Counted from the first letter of the stretch, positions 1 to 6,980 are shown. The stretch: DNA of 9,102 bases from Betaproteobacteria bacterium (GCA_005888925.1 VBCP01000183.1:1-9102), one strand, 5' to 3'. Translations and numbers: made by a program. The notes: a model not told the origin generated them from the sequence alone.

Positions 1-294
1 GATGGCACTGTCGTGCTGCGCGCCGATCCGGCCCACAAGATCGTGAACCCAGTGCTCTACCGGTACGAGGAGGCGCGCGCGTGCTGGCAGCAGGTCACTG
101 CACCGGTGCTTTGGGTGCATGCCCCGCAATCCGATACGCTCAAATGGCTCTCGCTGGACGAGGATGGGCACGCCGAGCGGCGGGCAGCGTTCCGCAACTT
201 GGAGCATGTCACAGTGCCCGACGCTGGCCACATGCTGCACCTCGATCAGCCCGAGGCGGTGGCGATGCTGATGGAAAAATTCCTGGCGGGCTGA
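1..294 (+). CDS. Alpha/beta hydrolase, C-terminal fragment (5' end outside window)
   Basis: The frame is open from base 1, so the gene begins upstream and only about 97 residues are visible. The fragment looks like the last third of an alpha/beta-hydrolase fold protein. A strand-like stretch (APVLWVHAPQSD) ends in an Asp at 133-135 that could be the catalytic acid. About 30 residues later comes AGHMLHLDQPEAVA, the usual setting of the catalytic His (codon 229-231), followed by a final helix. The nucleophile Ser would lie upstream, so the substrate cannot be predicted. Its TGA stop (292-294) shares a base with the yciO ATG, which suggests translational coupling. Family assignment is fairly safe; the specific enzyme is unknown. 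Confidence 0.75.
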   Translation, partial: DGTVVLRADPAHKIVNPVLYRYEEARACWQQVTAPVLWVHAPQSDTLKWLSLDEDGHAERRAAFRNLEHVTVPDAGHMLHLDQPEAVAMLMEKFLAG

Positions 295-926
295 TGGCAC
301 AGTTCTTCTCGATTCATCCGACCCATCCGCAGGCGCGCCTCGTGCGTCGCGCGGCGGACATCGTGCGCGGCGGCGGACTCGTCGCCTACCCGACCGATTC
401 GTGCTATGCGCTGGGCTCGCTTCCCACTGCGACCAAGGCGCTGGAGCGCCTGCGGCGCGTGCGCGGCATCGACGAGCGGCACCATCTGACGCTCATGTGC
501 CGCGATCTTTCCGAGATCGCCAACTACGCGATCGTGGACGATGCGCGCTTTCGTCTTCTCAAGCGGGCGACACCGGGCAGCTATACCTTCATCCTGCGTG
601 CGCGGCGCGAGCTGCCGCGCCGGCTGGTGCATCCGAAGAGGAAGACGATCGGCGTTCGCGTGCCGGGACACGCGGTGGCGCATGCGTTGCTCGCGGAGCT
701 CGACGAGCCGATGCTTTCCGCGACGCTCGTCCTGCCGGGCGACGCGCAGCCGCTGTCCGACGCGCAGGAAATCCGCGAGCGGCTGGAGCGCGAGCTGGAT
801 CTCGTGATCGACGCCGGTTCCTGCGGCACCGAGCCGAGCACGGTGATCGATCTCACCGGCGATGCACCGCTCGTGCTGCGCAACGGAAAGGGTTCGCTCA
901 CGCCGTTTTCGGTAGAGGCGGTCTGA
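294..926 (+). CDS. yciO: YciO-type member of the YrdC/Sua5/TsaC family
   Basis: A 210-residue protein with the YrdC-like fold, close to the length of E. coli YciO. Its N-terminus (MAQFFSIHPTHPQARLV) and internal stretches such as LTLMCRDLSE, TPGSYTFIL, PRRL, KRKTIGVRVP, EPMLSATL and TTVIDLT-like STVIDLT closely resemble E. coli YciO as I remember it. The nucleotide/threonine-pocket segment is present as YPTDSCYALG (residues 32-41). Relatives TsaC/Sua5 make L-threonylcarbamoyladenylate for tRNA t6A. YciO proper is a paralogue with much weaker such activity, so its physiological role is less certain, and automated annotation often calls it threonylcarbamoyl-AMP synthase. The start is fixed by the overlap with the upstream stop and by N-terminal homology. 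The longer in-frame extension back to position 81 is the shadow of the hydrolase gene. Confidence 0.9.
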   Translation: MAQFFSIHPTHPQARLVRRAADIVRGGGLVAYPTDSCYALGSLPTATKALERLRRVRGIDERHHLTLMCRDLSEIANYAIVDDARFRLLKRATPGSYTFILRARRELPRRLVHPKRKTIGVRVPGHAVAHALLAELDEPMLSATLVLPGDAQPLSDAQEIRERLERELDLVIDAGSCGTEPSTVIDLTGDAPLVLRNGKGSLTPFSVEAV

Positions 927-932
927 TAGAAT
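924..932 (+). promoter_or_regulatory. Candidate extended -10 promoter element before the M50 protease gene
   Basis: TGATAGAAT matches the extended -10 pattern TGnTATAAT at all but one base and overlaps the yciO stop codon. There is no convincing -35 at the right distance; the nearest T-rich run is 906-909. Initiation about seven bases downstream would give a 5' leader of only around six bases before the ATG at 945, and no Shine-Dalgarno sequence is visible there, so the message could be almost leaderless. Inferred from sequence only. Confidence 0.35.
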
Positions 933-944
933 CGCCGTCGCAAG

Positions 945-1610
945 ATGGACGTCAACTCACTCGTACAGACGGTCGCCATCTACGCCTTCCCGGTGCTGTT
1001 CGCGATCACGCTGCACGAGGCGGCGCATGGCTATGTCGCGCGCCATTTCGGCGACATGACGGCGCACGCGGAAAGACGCATCAGCCTCAATCCGCTGCGT
1101 CACCTCGAGCTGGTCGGCACCGTGATCGTGCCGCTGCTCATCCTGTATTTTTCCTCCTGGAAGTTCGTGTTCGGCTGGGCGAAGCCGGTGCCGGTGAATT
1201 ACTCGGCTTTGCGCGAGCCGCGCCGCGTGAGCATGGGCTTCGTCGCGGCGGCGGGACCGGCAGCGAACCTGCTCATGCTGCTCGGCTGGGCCGTGCTTTT
1301 GCGCTTTTCGGGAAGCGGGCCGCTCGCCGCCATGGCGGAGGCGGGTGTCATCGCCAACCTCGTGATCATGGTCTTCAACCTCTTGCCGATACTGCCGCTC
1401 GATGGCGGCCGCATCCTCCTCAGCCTGCTGCCCAAGACTCCGGCAGCTCACTACGCACGATTCGAACAGTGGAGCAGCCACCTGCCGACGGCCGTGGTCT
1501 TGTTCGCTGTGTTCGATGGCATGGCGAACGACGGCAAGTTGATGGCCAGGGGCTTTGCGCCATTGGGTAATCTGGCCCACCTGCTGGTCCGCGCAATCGT
1601 GTACGGATAA
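945..1610 (+). CDS. M50 (site-2 protease-like) membrane zinc metalloprotease
   Basis: A 221-residue hydrophobic protein with both signatures of intramembrane M50 proteases. The zinc/catalytic motif HEAAH is at residues 24-28 inside the first membrane segment (about 8-28), and NLLPILPLDGGR, with the third metal ligand Asp153, lies in a later segment. Further hydrophobic stretches are near residues 46-64, 93-123 (with GPAANLL), 130-150 and 175-190. Unlike RseP there is no PDZ domain, so this is the compact soluble-domain-free type often found next to trpS in betaproteobacteria. Its substrate is unknown; the family cleaves membrane proteins within the bilayer. It begins 18 bases after yciO and ends 10 bases before trpS. 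No Shine-Dalgarno is evident. Confidence 0.9.
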   Translation: MDVNSLVQTVAIYAFPVLFAITLHEAAHGYVARHFGDMTAHAERRISLNPLRHLELVGTVIVPLLILYFSSWKFVFGWAKPVPVNYSALREPRRVSMGFVAAAGPAANLLMLLGWAVLLRFSGSGPLAAMAEAGVIANLVIMVFNLLPILPLDGGRILLSLLPKTPAAHYARFEQWSSHLPTAVVLFAVFDGMANDGKLMARGFAPLGNLAHLLVRAIVYG

Positions 1611-1620
1611 CTAGAACTAC

Positions 1621-2823
1621 ATGTACGAAACACGGGTGCTCTCCGGCATGCGGCCGACGGGGAGCCTACATCTGGGCCACTACCACGGCGTGCTCAAGAA
1701 CTGGATCCGGCTGCAGGCCGAATATCCGTGCCTGTTTTTCGTCGCCGACTGGCACGCGCTCACCACCGACTACGAGAACCCCGGCGACGTGCAGAGTAGC
1801 GCCTGGGACATGGTGATCGACTGGCTCGCCGCCGGGGTCGACCCGGGGCAGGCGATGCTTTTCGTCCAGTCGCAGGTCCCCGAGCACGCCGAGCTGCATC
1901 TGTTGCTGTCGATGATGGCGCCCCTCGGCTGGCTCGAGCGCGTGCCGACTTACAAGGACCAGCAGGAGAAGCTCGCCGACCGCGACCTCGCGACTTACGG
2001 CTTTCTCGGCTATCCGCTGCTGCAGTCGGCCGACATCCTCATCTACCGCGCGAAATACGTGCCGGTGGGCGAGGACCAGGTGCCGCATGTCGAGTTCACG
2101 CGCGAGGTGGCGCGCCGCTTCAACCACCTCTATGGCCGGGAGCCGGGATACGAAGACAAGGCCAAGGCCGCGGTCAAGAAGATGGGCACCAAGAAGGCGA
2201 GGCTGCTCAACGAGTTGCGCACCAAGTTTCTGGAGCACGGGGAAGCCGAGGCGCTCTCGCGTGCGCAAGCGCTGCTCGAGGAGCAGCAGAACCTGTCGCG
2301 CGGCGACCGCGAGCGCCTGTATGGATGGCTGGAGGGCGGCGGCAAAAAGATTCTGGTCGAGCCCGAGGTGCTGCTGACCGAGGCGCCGCGCATGCCGGGG
2401 CTCGACGGCCAGAAGATGTCCAAGTCCTACGGCAACACCATTTCGCTCCGCGAGGAGCCGGACGCCGTCGCCAAGAAGATCAAGACCATGCCGACCGACC
2501 CGGCGCGCGTTAAGCGTACGGATCGCGGCACGCCCGAGAAGTGCCCGGTCTGGGCCTTGCACCTGGTGTATTCCGATGCCGAGCGCAAGCAGTGGGTCCA
2601 GAAAGGCTGCACCACCGCGGGCATCGGCTGCCTGGAATGCAAGCAGCCGGTGATCGAGACGATCCAGGCCGAGCTCGCACCGATCCGCGAGCGCGCCCAG
2701 CCGTATCTGGACGACCCGACGCTGGTCAAGAACATCGTCGCCGACGGCTGCGAGAAGGCGCGCAGGCTCGCCGAGGAGACCATGCGCGAGGTGCGTGAAG
2801 CGATGGGGCTGGCGTACACATGA
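1621..2823 (+). CDS. trpS: Tryptophan--tRNA ligase, with a four-cysteine cluster
   Basis: A class I aminoacyl-tRNA synthetase of 400 residues that charges tRNA(Trp) with tryptophan in the cytoplasm. The ATP-binding HIGH motif is HLGH (residues 17-20) and the KMSKS loop is exact at 265-269. Other TrpRS-typical stretches include SGMRPTG, GEDQVPH and DGQKMSKSYGNTI. The protein is longer than the roughly 330-residue E. coli form, with an inserted charged helical region before KMSKS (about 170-245). Cysteines at 308, 330, 337 and 340 form C-x21-C-x6-C-x2-C. This is almost the spacing described for the [4Fe-4S]-containing TrpRS of Thermotoga maritima (C-x22-C-x6-C-x2-C), so a bound cluster is plausible. 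The ATG at 1621 fits the conserved N-terminus; no Shine-Dalgarno is visible. The stop overlaps the scpA start (ATGATG). Confidence 0.96.
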   Translation: MYETRVLSGMRPTGSLHLGHYHGVLKNWIRLQAEYPCLFFVADWHALTTDYENPGDVQSSAWDMVIDWLAAGVDPGQAMLFVQSQVPEHAELHLLLSMMAPLGWLERVPTYKDQQEKLADRDLATYGFLGYPLLQSADILIYRAKYVPVGEDQVPHVEFTREVARRFNHLYGREPGYEDKAKAAVKKMGTKKARLLNELRTKFLEHGEAEALSRAQALLEEQQNLSRGDRERLYGWLEGGGKKILVEPEVLLTEAPRMPGLDGQKMSKSYGNTISLREEPDAVAKKIKTMPTDPARVKRTDRGTPEKCPVWALHLVYSDAERKQWVQKGCTTAGIGCLECKQPVIETIQAELAPIRERAQPYLDDPTLVKNIVADGCEKARRLAEETMREVREAMGLAYT

Positions 2824-3593
2824 TGGCCAAGCTGTACGGCGAGCCGGTCATCGAGCTGCCGGTCGACCTCTACATCCCGCCCGATGCGCTGGAAGTGGTG
2901 CTGGAGGCCTTCGAGGGTCCGCTGGATCTGCTTTTGTACCTGATCCGAAAGGAAAACCTCAATATCCTCGACATCCCGATGGCGCCGCTCACGCGCCAGT
3001 ACCTCGAGTACGTCGAGATCATGCGCTCCAAGAACCTGGAGCTCGCGGCCGAGTACCTGGTGATGGCGGCGATGCTGATGGAGATCAAGTCGCGTCTGCT
3101 GCTGCCGCGGCCGCCTTCGGCCGAGCCGACCGAGGAGGATCCGCGAGCCGAGCTGGTCCGGCGGCTGCTCGAGTACGAGCAGATGAAGAAGGCGGCGCAT
3201 GCGCTGGACGAGCTGCCGCAAGCCGGGCGCGACGTGATCGCCATCTCGGTCTGGATCGAGCGGACGATCGCCGAGCGGCTGCCGCAGGTAAACGCGCAGG
3301 ATCTGGCGGAGGCGTGGCGCGGCCTCCTGCATCGGGCGCGCATGTCGCGTCATCACCACATTTCGCGCGAGGAACTTTCCGTGCGCGAGCACATGAGCGC
3401 GATCCTGCGCGCGCTGCGCGAGCGGCGGGTCCTTGAGTTCTCGGAGCTTTTCGAGCCCGAGCGCGGCGTGGCGGTGCTCGTCGTCACATTCCTCGCGCTG
3501 CTCGAGCTCGCCCGCGAGCTGCTGATCGAGATCACGCAGTCCGAGTGCTTCGCGCCGATTTACGTTAAATTAGGGTATGCGCAGCCCGTCTGA
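2820..3593 (+). CDS. scpA: Segregation and condensation protein A (kleisin)
   Basis: A 257-residue kleisin subunit of the SMC-ScpAB condensin, which bridges SMC heads and helps compact and separate chromosomes. The N-terminal domain has the family hallmark EAFEGPLDLLLYLIRKENLN (about residues 29-48), followed by DIPMAPLTRQYLEY and the AAEYLVMAAMLMEIKSRLLLPRP helix that contacts the SMC neck. The C-terminal winged-helix part carries LSVREHMSAIL, VTFLALLELARE and a terminal segment typical of ScpA. The start could be either Met of ATGATG (2820 or 2823). The gene overlaps trpS by four bases and scpB by 17, so translation is probably coupled. No smc gene lies in the window. Confidence 0.95.
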   Translation: MMAKLYGEPVIELPVDLYIPPDALEVVLEAFEGPLDLLLYLIRKENLNILDIPMAPLTRQYLEYVEIMRSKNLELAAEYLVMAAMLMEIKSRLLLPRPPSAEPTEEDPRAELVRRLLEYEQMKKAAHALDELPQAGRDVIAISVWIERTIAERLPQVNAQDLAEAWRGLLHRARMSRHHHISREELSVREHMSAILRALRERRVLEFSELFEPERGVAVLVVTFLALLELARELLIEITQSECFAPIYVKLGYAQPV

Positions 3594-4212
3594 TGTGAAG
3601 CGTGTACTGGAAGCCGCGCTGCTCGCATCGCCGGAGCCGCTGGGACTGCCCGAGCTGAAGCGGCTGTTCTCCGGTGAGGTGGCCACCGATACCCTGCGCA
3701 ACCTGCTCGCCGAGCTCGCCGAGGAGTGGCAAGGGCGTGCCGTGGAGCTGGTCAACGTGGCCAGTGGCTGGCGCTTCCAGACCACCGCAGACTTCACCCC
3801 CTACATCGAGCGCCTGGCCCCGGAAAAGTCGCCGCGGTACTCCCGCGCGGTCATGGAGACGCTGGCCATCATCGCCTATCGGCAGCCCGTGACCCGCGGC
3901 GACATCGAAGACATCCGCGGCGTCGTCGTCTCGACCCAGATCGTCCAGTCCCTCGAGGCGCGGGGCTGGATCGATGTGGTGGGACACCGCGAGACGCCGG
4001 GCCGTCCCGCCCTGTACGCCACGACGCGCAAATTCCTGGACGACCTCGGCCTGCGCTCGCTCGAGGAGCTGCCGCCCCTCGAGGAAATCGCGAAGACCCT
4101 CCAGCTTGAGCCGGTTCCCACCGCCGAAGCGGGCATCCGCTCGGCAAATTCCGAAACCGCCGCAGACGCCGCAGAAGCCGAGCCCGCCGCCGCCACCGGC
4201 ACCGAAGGCTGA
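3577..4212 (+). CDS. scpB: Segregation and condensation protein B
   Basis: A 211-residue ScpB, the dimeric partner that binds the middle of ScpA in bacterial condensin. Two winged-helix domains span about residues 5-80 and 85-165. Diagnostic stretches are VNVASGWRFQT, SRAVMETLAIIAYRQPVTRGDIEDIRGV and GRPALYATTRKFLDDLGL, with LEELPPL closing the fold. The last 45 residues are a low-complexity Ala/Glu/Thr tail. The ATG at 3577 lies inside the end of scpA; GTG at 3595 is an alternative start. The DNA encoding the tail (from about 4106) is probably also read in another frame as the N-terminus of RluB. Confidence 0.94.
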   Translation: MRSPSDVKRVLEAALLASPEPLGLPELKRLFSGEVATDTLRNLLAELAEEWQGRAVELVNVASGWRFQTTADFTPYIERLAPEKSPRYSRAVMETLAIIAYRQPVTRGDIEDIRGVVVSTQIVQSLEARGWIDVVGHRETPGRPALYATTRKFLDDLGLRSLEELPPLEEIAKTLQLEPVPTAEAGIRSANSETAADAAEAEPAAATGTEG

Positions 4213-4924
4213 GCGGCTGCAGAAGCTGCTCGCCGCAGCCGGTCTCGGTTCGCGGCGCGAGATCGAATCCTGGATCGAAGCCGGCCGCGTCACTGTCGGC
4301 GGGCGTATCGCCAAGCTAGGCGAGCGTGCCAGTCCAGGCGACGAGATTGCAGTCGATGGGCGCGCCGTCAGGCTGGCGCCCAAAGGCGTGGGGCGGGTGC
4401 TCATCTACAACAAGCCCGAGGGCGAGCTCGTCACCCGCAGCGACCCCGAAGGCCGGCCCACCGTGTTTTCCCGGCTACCGGCGGGGCGCTGGGTCGCCGT
4501 AGGTCGGCTCGACATCAATAGCGCCGGGCTCCTGCTCTTTACCGACGACGGCGAACTGGCCAATCGCCTGATGCATCCGCGCTACGAGGTAGAACGCGAA
4601 TACGCGGCGCGGGTGCAGGGAGAGCTGCGAGTCGACGACCTTGCAAAGCTGCGCCACGGCGTCCAATTGGAAGATGGGCCGGCGGCCTTCACCCGCATCG
4701 AGGCGGCGGATCAGCGTAGTGCGGGCGGTGCCAACCGCTGGTATCGCATCGCGCTGAAAGAGGGCCGCAACCGGGAAGTCAGGCGGATGTTCGAGGCGGT
4801 CGGCGCGCGCGTCAGCCGGCTCCTGCGTGTGCGCTACGGCCCGGTCGAGCTGCCGCGCGATCTGAAGCCCGGCGAATGGCGCGAGCTCAAGGGAAAGAGC
4901 CTCGAAGAGTTGTTCGCGAAGTGA
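4106..4924 (+). CDS. rluB: 23S rRNA pseudouridine synthase RluB-like; start uncertain
   Basis: An RsuA/RluB-family pseudouridine synthase; RluB modifies U2605 of 23S rRNA. An S4 RNA-binding domain begins at AERLQKLLAAAGLGSRR (DNA from about 4208). The catalytic domain then has the signature GRLDINSAGLLLFTDDGEL, with the active-site Asp encoded at 4511-4513 (residue 136 if the start is 4106). It also has HPRYEVEREYAAR and KEGRNREVRRMFEAVG. The start is not settled: the S4 domain begins exactly where scpB stops, and no ATG follows before it. I chose TTG 4106, after which the frame becomes Pro/Lys-rich like the N-terminal tails of such enzymes. The ATG at 3974 would add a Ser/Arg/Cys-rich stretch that looks like a shadow of scpB. 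RluB is preferred over RluE/RluF/RsuA from overall resemblance and the scpAB context. Confidence 0.85.
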   Translation: MSRFPPPKRASARQIPKPPQTPQKPSPPPPPAPKAERLQKLLAAAGLGSRREIESWIEAGRVTVGGRIAKLGERASPGDEIAVDGRAVRLAPKGVGRVLIYNKPEGELVTRSDPEGRPTVFSRLPAGRWVAVGRLDINSAGLLLFTDDGELANRLMHPRYEVEREYAARVQGELRVDDLAKLRHGVQLEDGPAAFTRIEAADQRSAGGANRWYRIALKEGRNREVRRMFEAVGARVSRLLRVRYGPVELPRDLKPGEWRELKGKSLEELFAK

Positions 4925-4938
4925 AATCCTGTTAAACT
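4910..4938 (+). promoter_or_regulatory. Candidate sigma70-type promoter for rimP-nusA-infB
   Basis: TTGTTC (4910-4915) and TAAACT (4933-4938) are separated by exactly 17 bases, with three of six and four of six consensus matches. The region is AT-rich compared with its surroundings and overlaps the end of rluB. A start near 4945 would put the terminator-like hairpin at 4962-4987 in the 5' leader. This is inference from consensus only. Confidence 0.35.
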
Positions 4939-4961
4939 TCAAAAGCTTTGATGGTGCTTGG

Positions 4962-4987
4962 AAAAGATGGGCTTCGGCCCATTTTTT
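4962..4987 (+). terminator. Rho-independent terminator / attenuator candidate upstream of rimP
   Basis: ATGGGC (4967-4972) pairs with GCCCAT (4977-4982) around a TTCG loop closed by C-G, the very stable UUCG tetraloop, and is followed by six T residues (4982-4987). The preceding A run (4962-4965) can pair with that T run, with one G-U between, extending the stem. It lies 38 bases after the rluB stop and 21 bases before the rimP ATG. It may end the rluB transcript. If the 4910-4938 promoter is real, it instead sits in the rimP leader and could act as an attenuator, as proposed for rimP leaders in other proteobacteria. Confidence 0.75.
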
Positions 4988-5008
4988 GTTTCAGCGCCTG
5001 GTGAATTT

Positions 5009-5446
5009 ATGGCAGCAGTACAAGCGGTCGTTGAGCCGGTGGTGGCCGGCATGGGGTACGAGCTCGTCGAGCTGCAGGCGGCGAACGGGGGACGGATGTT
5101 GCGCCTGTTCATCGACAAGCCCGGCGGCATCGATGTCGAGGACTGCGCGGCGGTAAGCCGGCAGCTGAGCCGCGTGTTCGAGGTCGAAGGCATCGAGTAC
5201 GAGCGGCTGGAAGTGTCTTCCCCGGGTCTCGACCGGCCGTTGCGCAAGGCAGGCGATTTTGCGCGTTTCGCCGGGCACAAGGCCGACGTGAGGATGCGTA
5301 CGCCGGATGCGACCGGACGACGCAGGTTCGTGGGGGTGCTGCGCGGCGCCGAAGAGGGCAGCGTGGCGATGGAGCTGGAAGGGCAGGCGACCGTGAGGCT
5401 CGCGCTCGACGATGTCGAGCGGGCGCGGTTGGTGCCGGAATTGTGA
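5009..5446 (+). CDS. rimP: Ribosome maturation factor RimP
   Basis: A 145-residue RimP (formerly DUF150/YhbC) that binds the 30S subunit and is needed for its maturation. It has the two expected domains. The N-terminal alpha/beta domain contains GYELVELQAANGG, LRLFIDKPGGIDVEDCAAVSRQLSRV and the family signature LEVSSPGLDRPLR (about residues 68-80). The C-terminal SH3-like barrel follows (about 85-145) and includes the A-L-DDVERARLVPEL ending. ATG 5009 gives the normal N-terminus (MAAVQAVVEPVVAG). A longer frame from TTG 4958 runs through the terminator hairpin and is unlikely. Only a weak Shine-Dalgarno is visible. First gene of the rimP-nusA-infB operon; nusA starts 10 bases after its stop. 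Confidence 0.95.
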   Translation: MAAVQAVVEPVVAGMGYELVELQAANGGRMLRLFIDKPGGIDVEDCAAVSRQLSRVFEVEGIEYERLEVSSPGLDRPLRKAGDFARFAGHKADVRMRTPDATGRRRFVGVLRGAEEGSVAMELEGQATVRLALDDVERARLVPEL

Positions 5447-5450
5447 GGGG
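5445..5450 (+). promoter_or_regulatory. Shine-Dalgarno that sets the GTG start of nusA
   Basis: GAGGGG overlaps the rimP stop codon and lies six bases before GTG 5457. This supports that GTG over the earlier in-frame codon at 5412 and the later candidates inside the gene. Confidence 0.7.
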
Positions 5451-5456
5451 TTTAAG

Positions 5457-6980
5457 GTGGCAGCGAGCAATCCAGTAGTGGCAGGTAATCGGGAATTGGT
5501 GATGCTGGTCGATGTTCTGGCCCGGGAGAAGAACGTCCCGCGCGACATCGTCTTCGGCGCGCTCGAAATGGCGCTCGCCTCGGCCACCAAGAAGAAATAC
5601 ACCGAAGACATCGATGTGCGCGTGCAGATCGACAAGAACACCGGCAACTACGAGACCTTTCGTCGCTGGCGTGTGCTGCCGGACGATGCGCCGGACTGGA
5701 ATACGGCCCAGATGCTTTCGGTCGAGGAAGCCCAGGACCGCGGCAAGGCCGACGCCAAGGTCGACGACGTGATCGAGCAGCCGATCCCGAACGTCGAATT
5801 CGGCCGCATCGGCGCGCAGACCGCGAAGCAGGTGATCCTCCAGCGCATCCGCGACGCCGAGCGCGAGCAGATCCTGAACGACTTCCTGTCGCGCGGCGAT
5901 GAGCTCGTCACCGGGACAGTGAAGCGCATGGAGCGCGGCAACGCGATCATCGAATCGGGCCGCCTCGAGGCGCTGCTGCCCCGCGAGCACATGATCCCGA
6001 AGGAAAACCTGCGCGTCGGCGACCGCGTGCGCGCCTGGGTGGCGAAGATCGACCGTCAGGCGCGCGGCCCGCAGCTCATCCTGTCGCGCACCGCGCCGCA
6101 ATTCATCATGAAACTGTTCGAGCTGGAAGTCCCGGAAATCGAAGAGGGGCTGCTCGAGATCAAATCCGCGGCGCGCGACCCCGGCATCCGGGCAAAGATC
6201 GCCGTCCACACGAACGACAAGCGCATCGACCCGATCGGCACCTGCGTCGGCATGCGCGGCTCGCGCGTGCAGGCCGTGACGCAGGAGCTCGCCGGCGAGC
6301 GCGTCGACATCGTGCTGTGGTCGGCCGATCCGGCGCAGTTCGTGATCGGCGCCCTGGCGCCGGCCGAGGTGTCGTCCATCGTGGTGGACGAGGAAAAGCA
6401 TGCGATGGACGTGGTCGTGGATGAAGAGAACCTGGCGGTGGCCATCGGCCGCAGCGGGCAGAACGTGCGCCTCGCCTCCGAGCTCACCGGCTGGCAGATC
6501 AACCTGATGACCGAGGAAGAGTCGACCAAGAAGCAGCAGGAGGAGAGCGGCCGCATCAAGAGCCATTTCATGGAGAAGCTCGACGTCGACGAGGAGGTCG
6601 CCAATATCCTCATCGAGGAAGGCTTCTCGACGCTGGAAGAAATCGCCTACGTGCCGATCAACGAGCTCCTCGAGATCCAGTCGCTCGACGAGGACACGGT
6701 GAACGAGCTGCGCAACCGCGCGCGCAACGCGCTTCTCGTGGCGGCGATCGCCAACGAGGAGAAGATGGAAGGCGTCGATCCCGAGCTCCTCAAGCTCGAG
6801 GGCATGGACACCCAGCTTGCCGCCAAGCTGGTCGAGGGCGGCATCAAGAGCCGCGACGACCTGGCCGATCTCGCGGTGGACGAGCTCGCCGAGCTGACGA
6901 AGCTCGACGAGGAGCGAGCCAAGAAGCTCATCATGGCCGCCCGCGCCCACTGGTTTACCGACAGCAAGGAGGCCGCGTAA
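5457..6980 (+). CDS. nusA: Transcription termination/antitermination factor NusA
   Basis: A 507-residue NusA that binds RNA polymerase and modulates pausing, termination and antitermination. All proteobacterial domains are present. The N-terminal polymerase-binding domain is about residues 12-140 (ALASATKKKYTEDIDVRVQID, ETFRRW). The S1 domain is about 147-215. KH1 contains NDKRIDPIGTCVGMRGSRVQAV with its GMRG loop near residue 265, and KH2 contains AIGRSGQNVRLASELTGWQIN near 329-350. Two C-terminal acidic repeats follow (about 372-430 and 445-500), like the E. coli AR1/AR2 that contact the alpha-CTD. The GTG start adds about ten residues before the segment aligning with the E. coli start; TTG/GTG codons near 5496-5499 would be shorter alternatives with no better ribosome-binding site. 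infB begins on the base after its TAA. Confidence 0.97.
   Translation: MAASNPVVAGNRELVMLVDVLAREKNVPRDIVFGALEMALASATKKKYTEDIDVRVQIDKNTGNYETFRRWRVLPDDAPDWNTAQMLSVEEAQDRGKADAKVDDVIEQPIPNVEFGRIGAQTAKQVILQRIRDAEREQILNDFLSRGDELVTGTVKRMERGNAIIESGRLEALLPREHMIPKENLRVGDRVRAWVAKIDRQARGPQLILSRTAPQFIMKLFELEVPEIEEGLLEIKSAARDPGIRAKIAVHTNDKRIDPIGTCVGMRGSRVQAVTQELAGERVDIVLWSADPAQFVIGALAPAEVSSIVVDEEKHAMDVVVDEENLAVAIGRSGQNVRLASELTGWQINLMTEEESTKKQQEESGRIKSHFMEKLDVDEEVANILIEEGFSTLEEIAYVPINELLEIQSLDEDTVNELRNRARNALLVAAIANEEKMEGVDPELLKLEGMDTQLAAKLVEGGIKSRDDLADLAVDELAELTKLDEERAKKLIMAARAHWFTDSKEAA
6966..6972 (+). promoter_or_regulatory. Strong Shine-Dalgarno for infB inside the 3' end of nusA
   Basis: AAGGAGG is complementary to the anti-Shine-Dalgarno core and is separated by eight bases from GTG 6981. 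It fixes the infB start immediately after the nusA stop and suggests efficient independent reinitiation. Confidence 0.85.

Noticed and set aside
294..926. Naming this gene tsaC/sua5 (threonylcarbamoyl-AMP synthase)
   Set aside because: Sequence features along its whole length resemble YciO more than TsaC or Sua5, and there is no Sua5 C-terminal domain.
3561..3577. AT-rich stretch before scpB as a promoter
   Set aside because: It has a weak -10-like TTAAAT but no -35 at a usable distance, and scpB overlaps scpA, which points to co-transcription.
3974..4105. ATG 3974 as the start of rluB
   Set aside because: The added 44 residues are Ser/Arg/Cys/Trp-rich, typical of an out-of-frame reading of scpB, and would overlap the conserved ScpB core by 239 bases.
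4958..5008. TTG 4958 as the start of rimP
   Set aside because: It would translate through the terminator hairpin, and the added residues are not part of RimP; ATG 5009 gives the normal family N-terminus.
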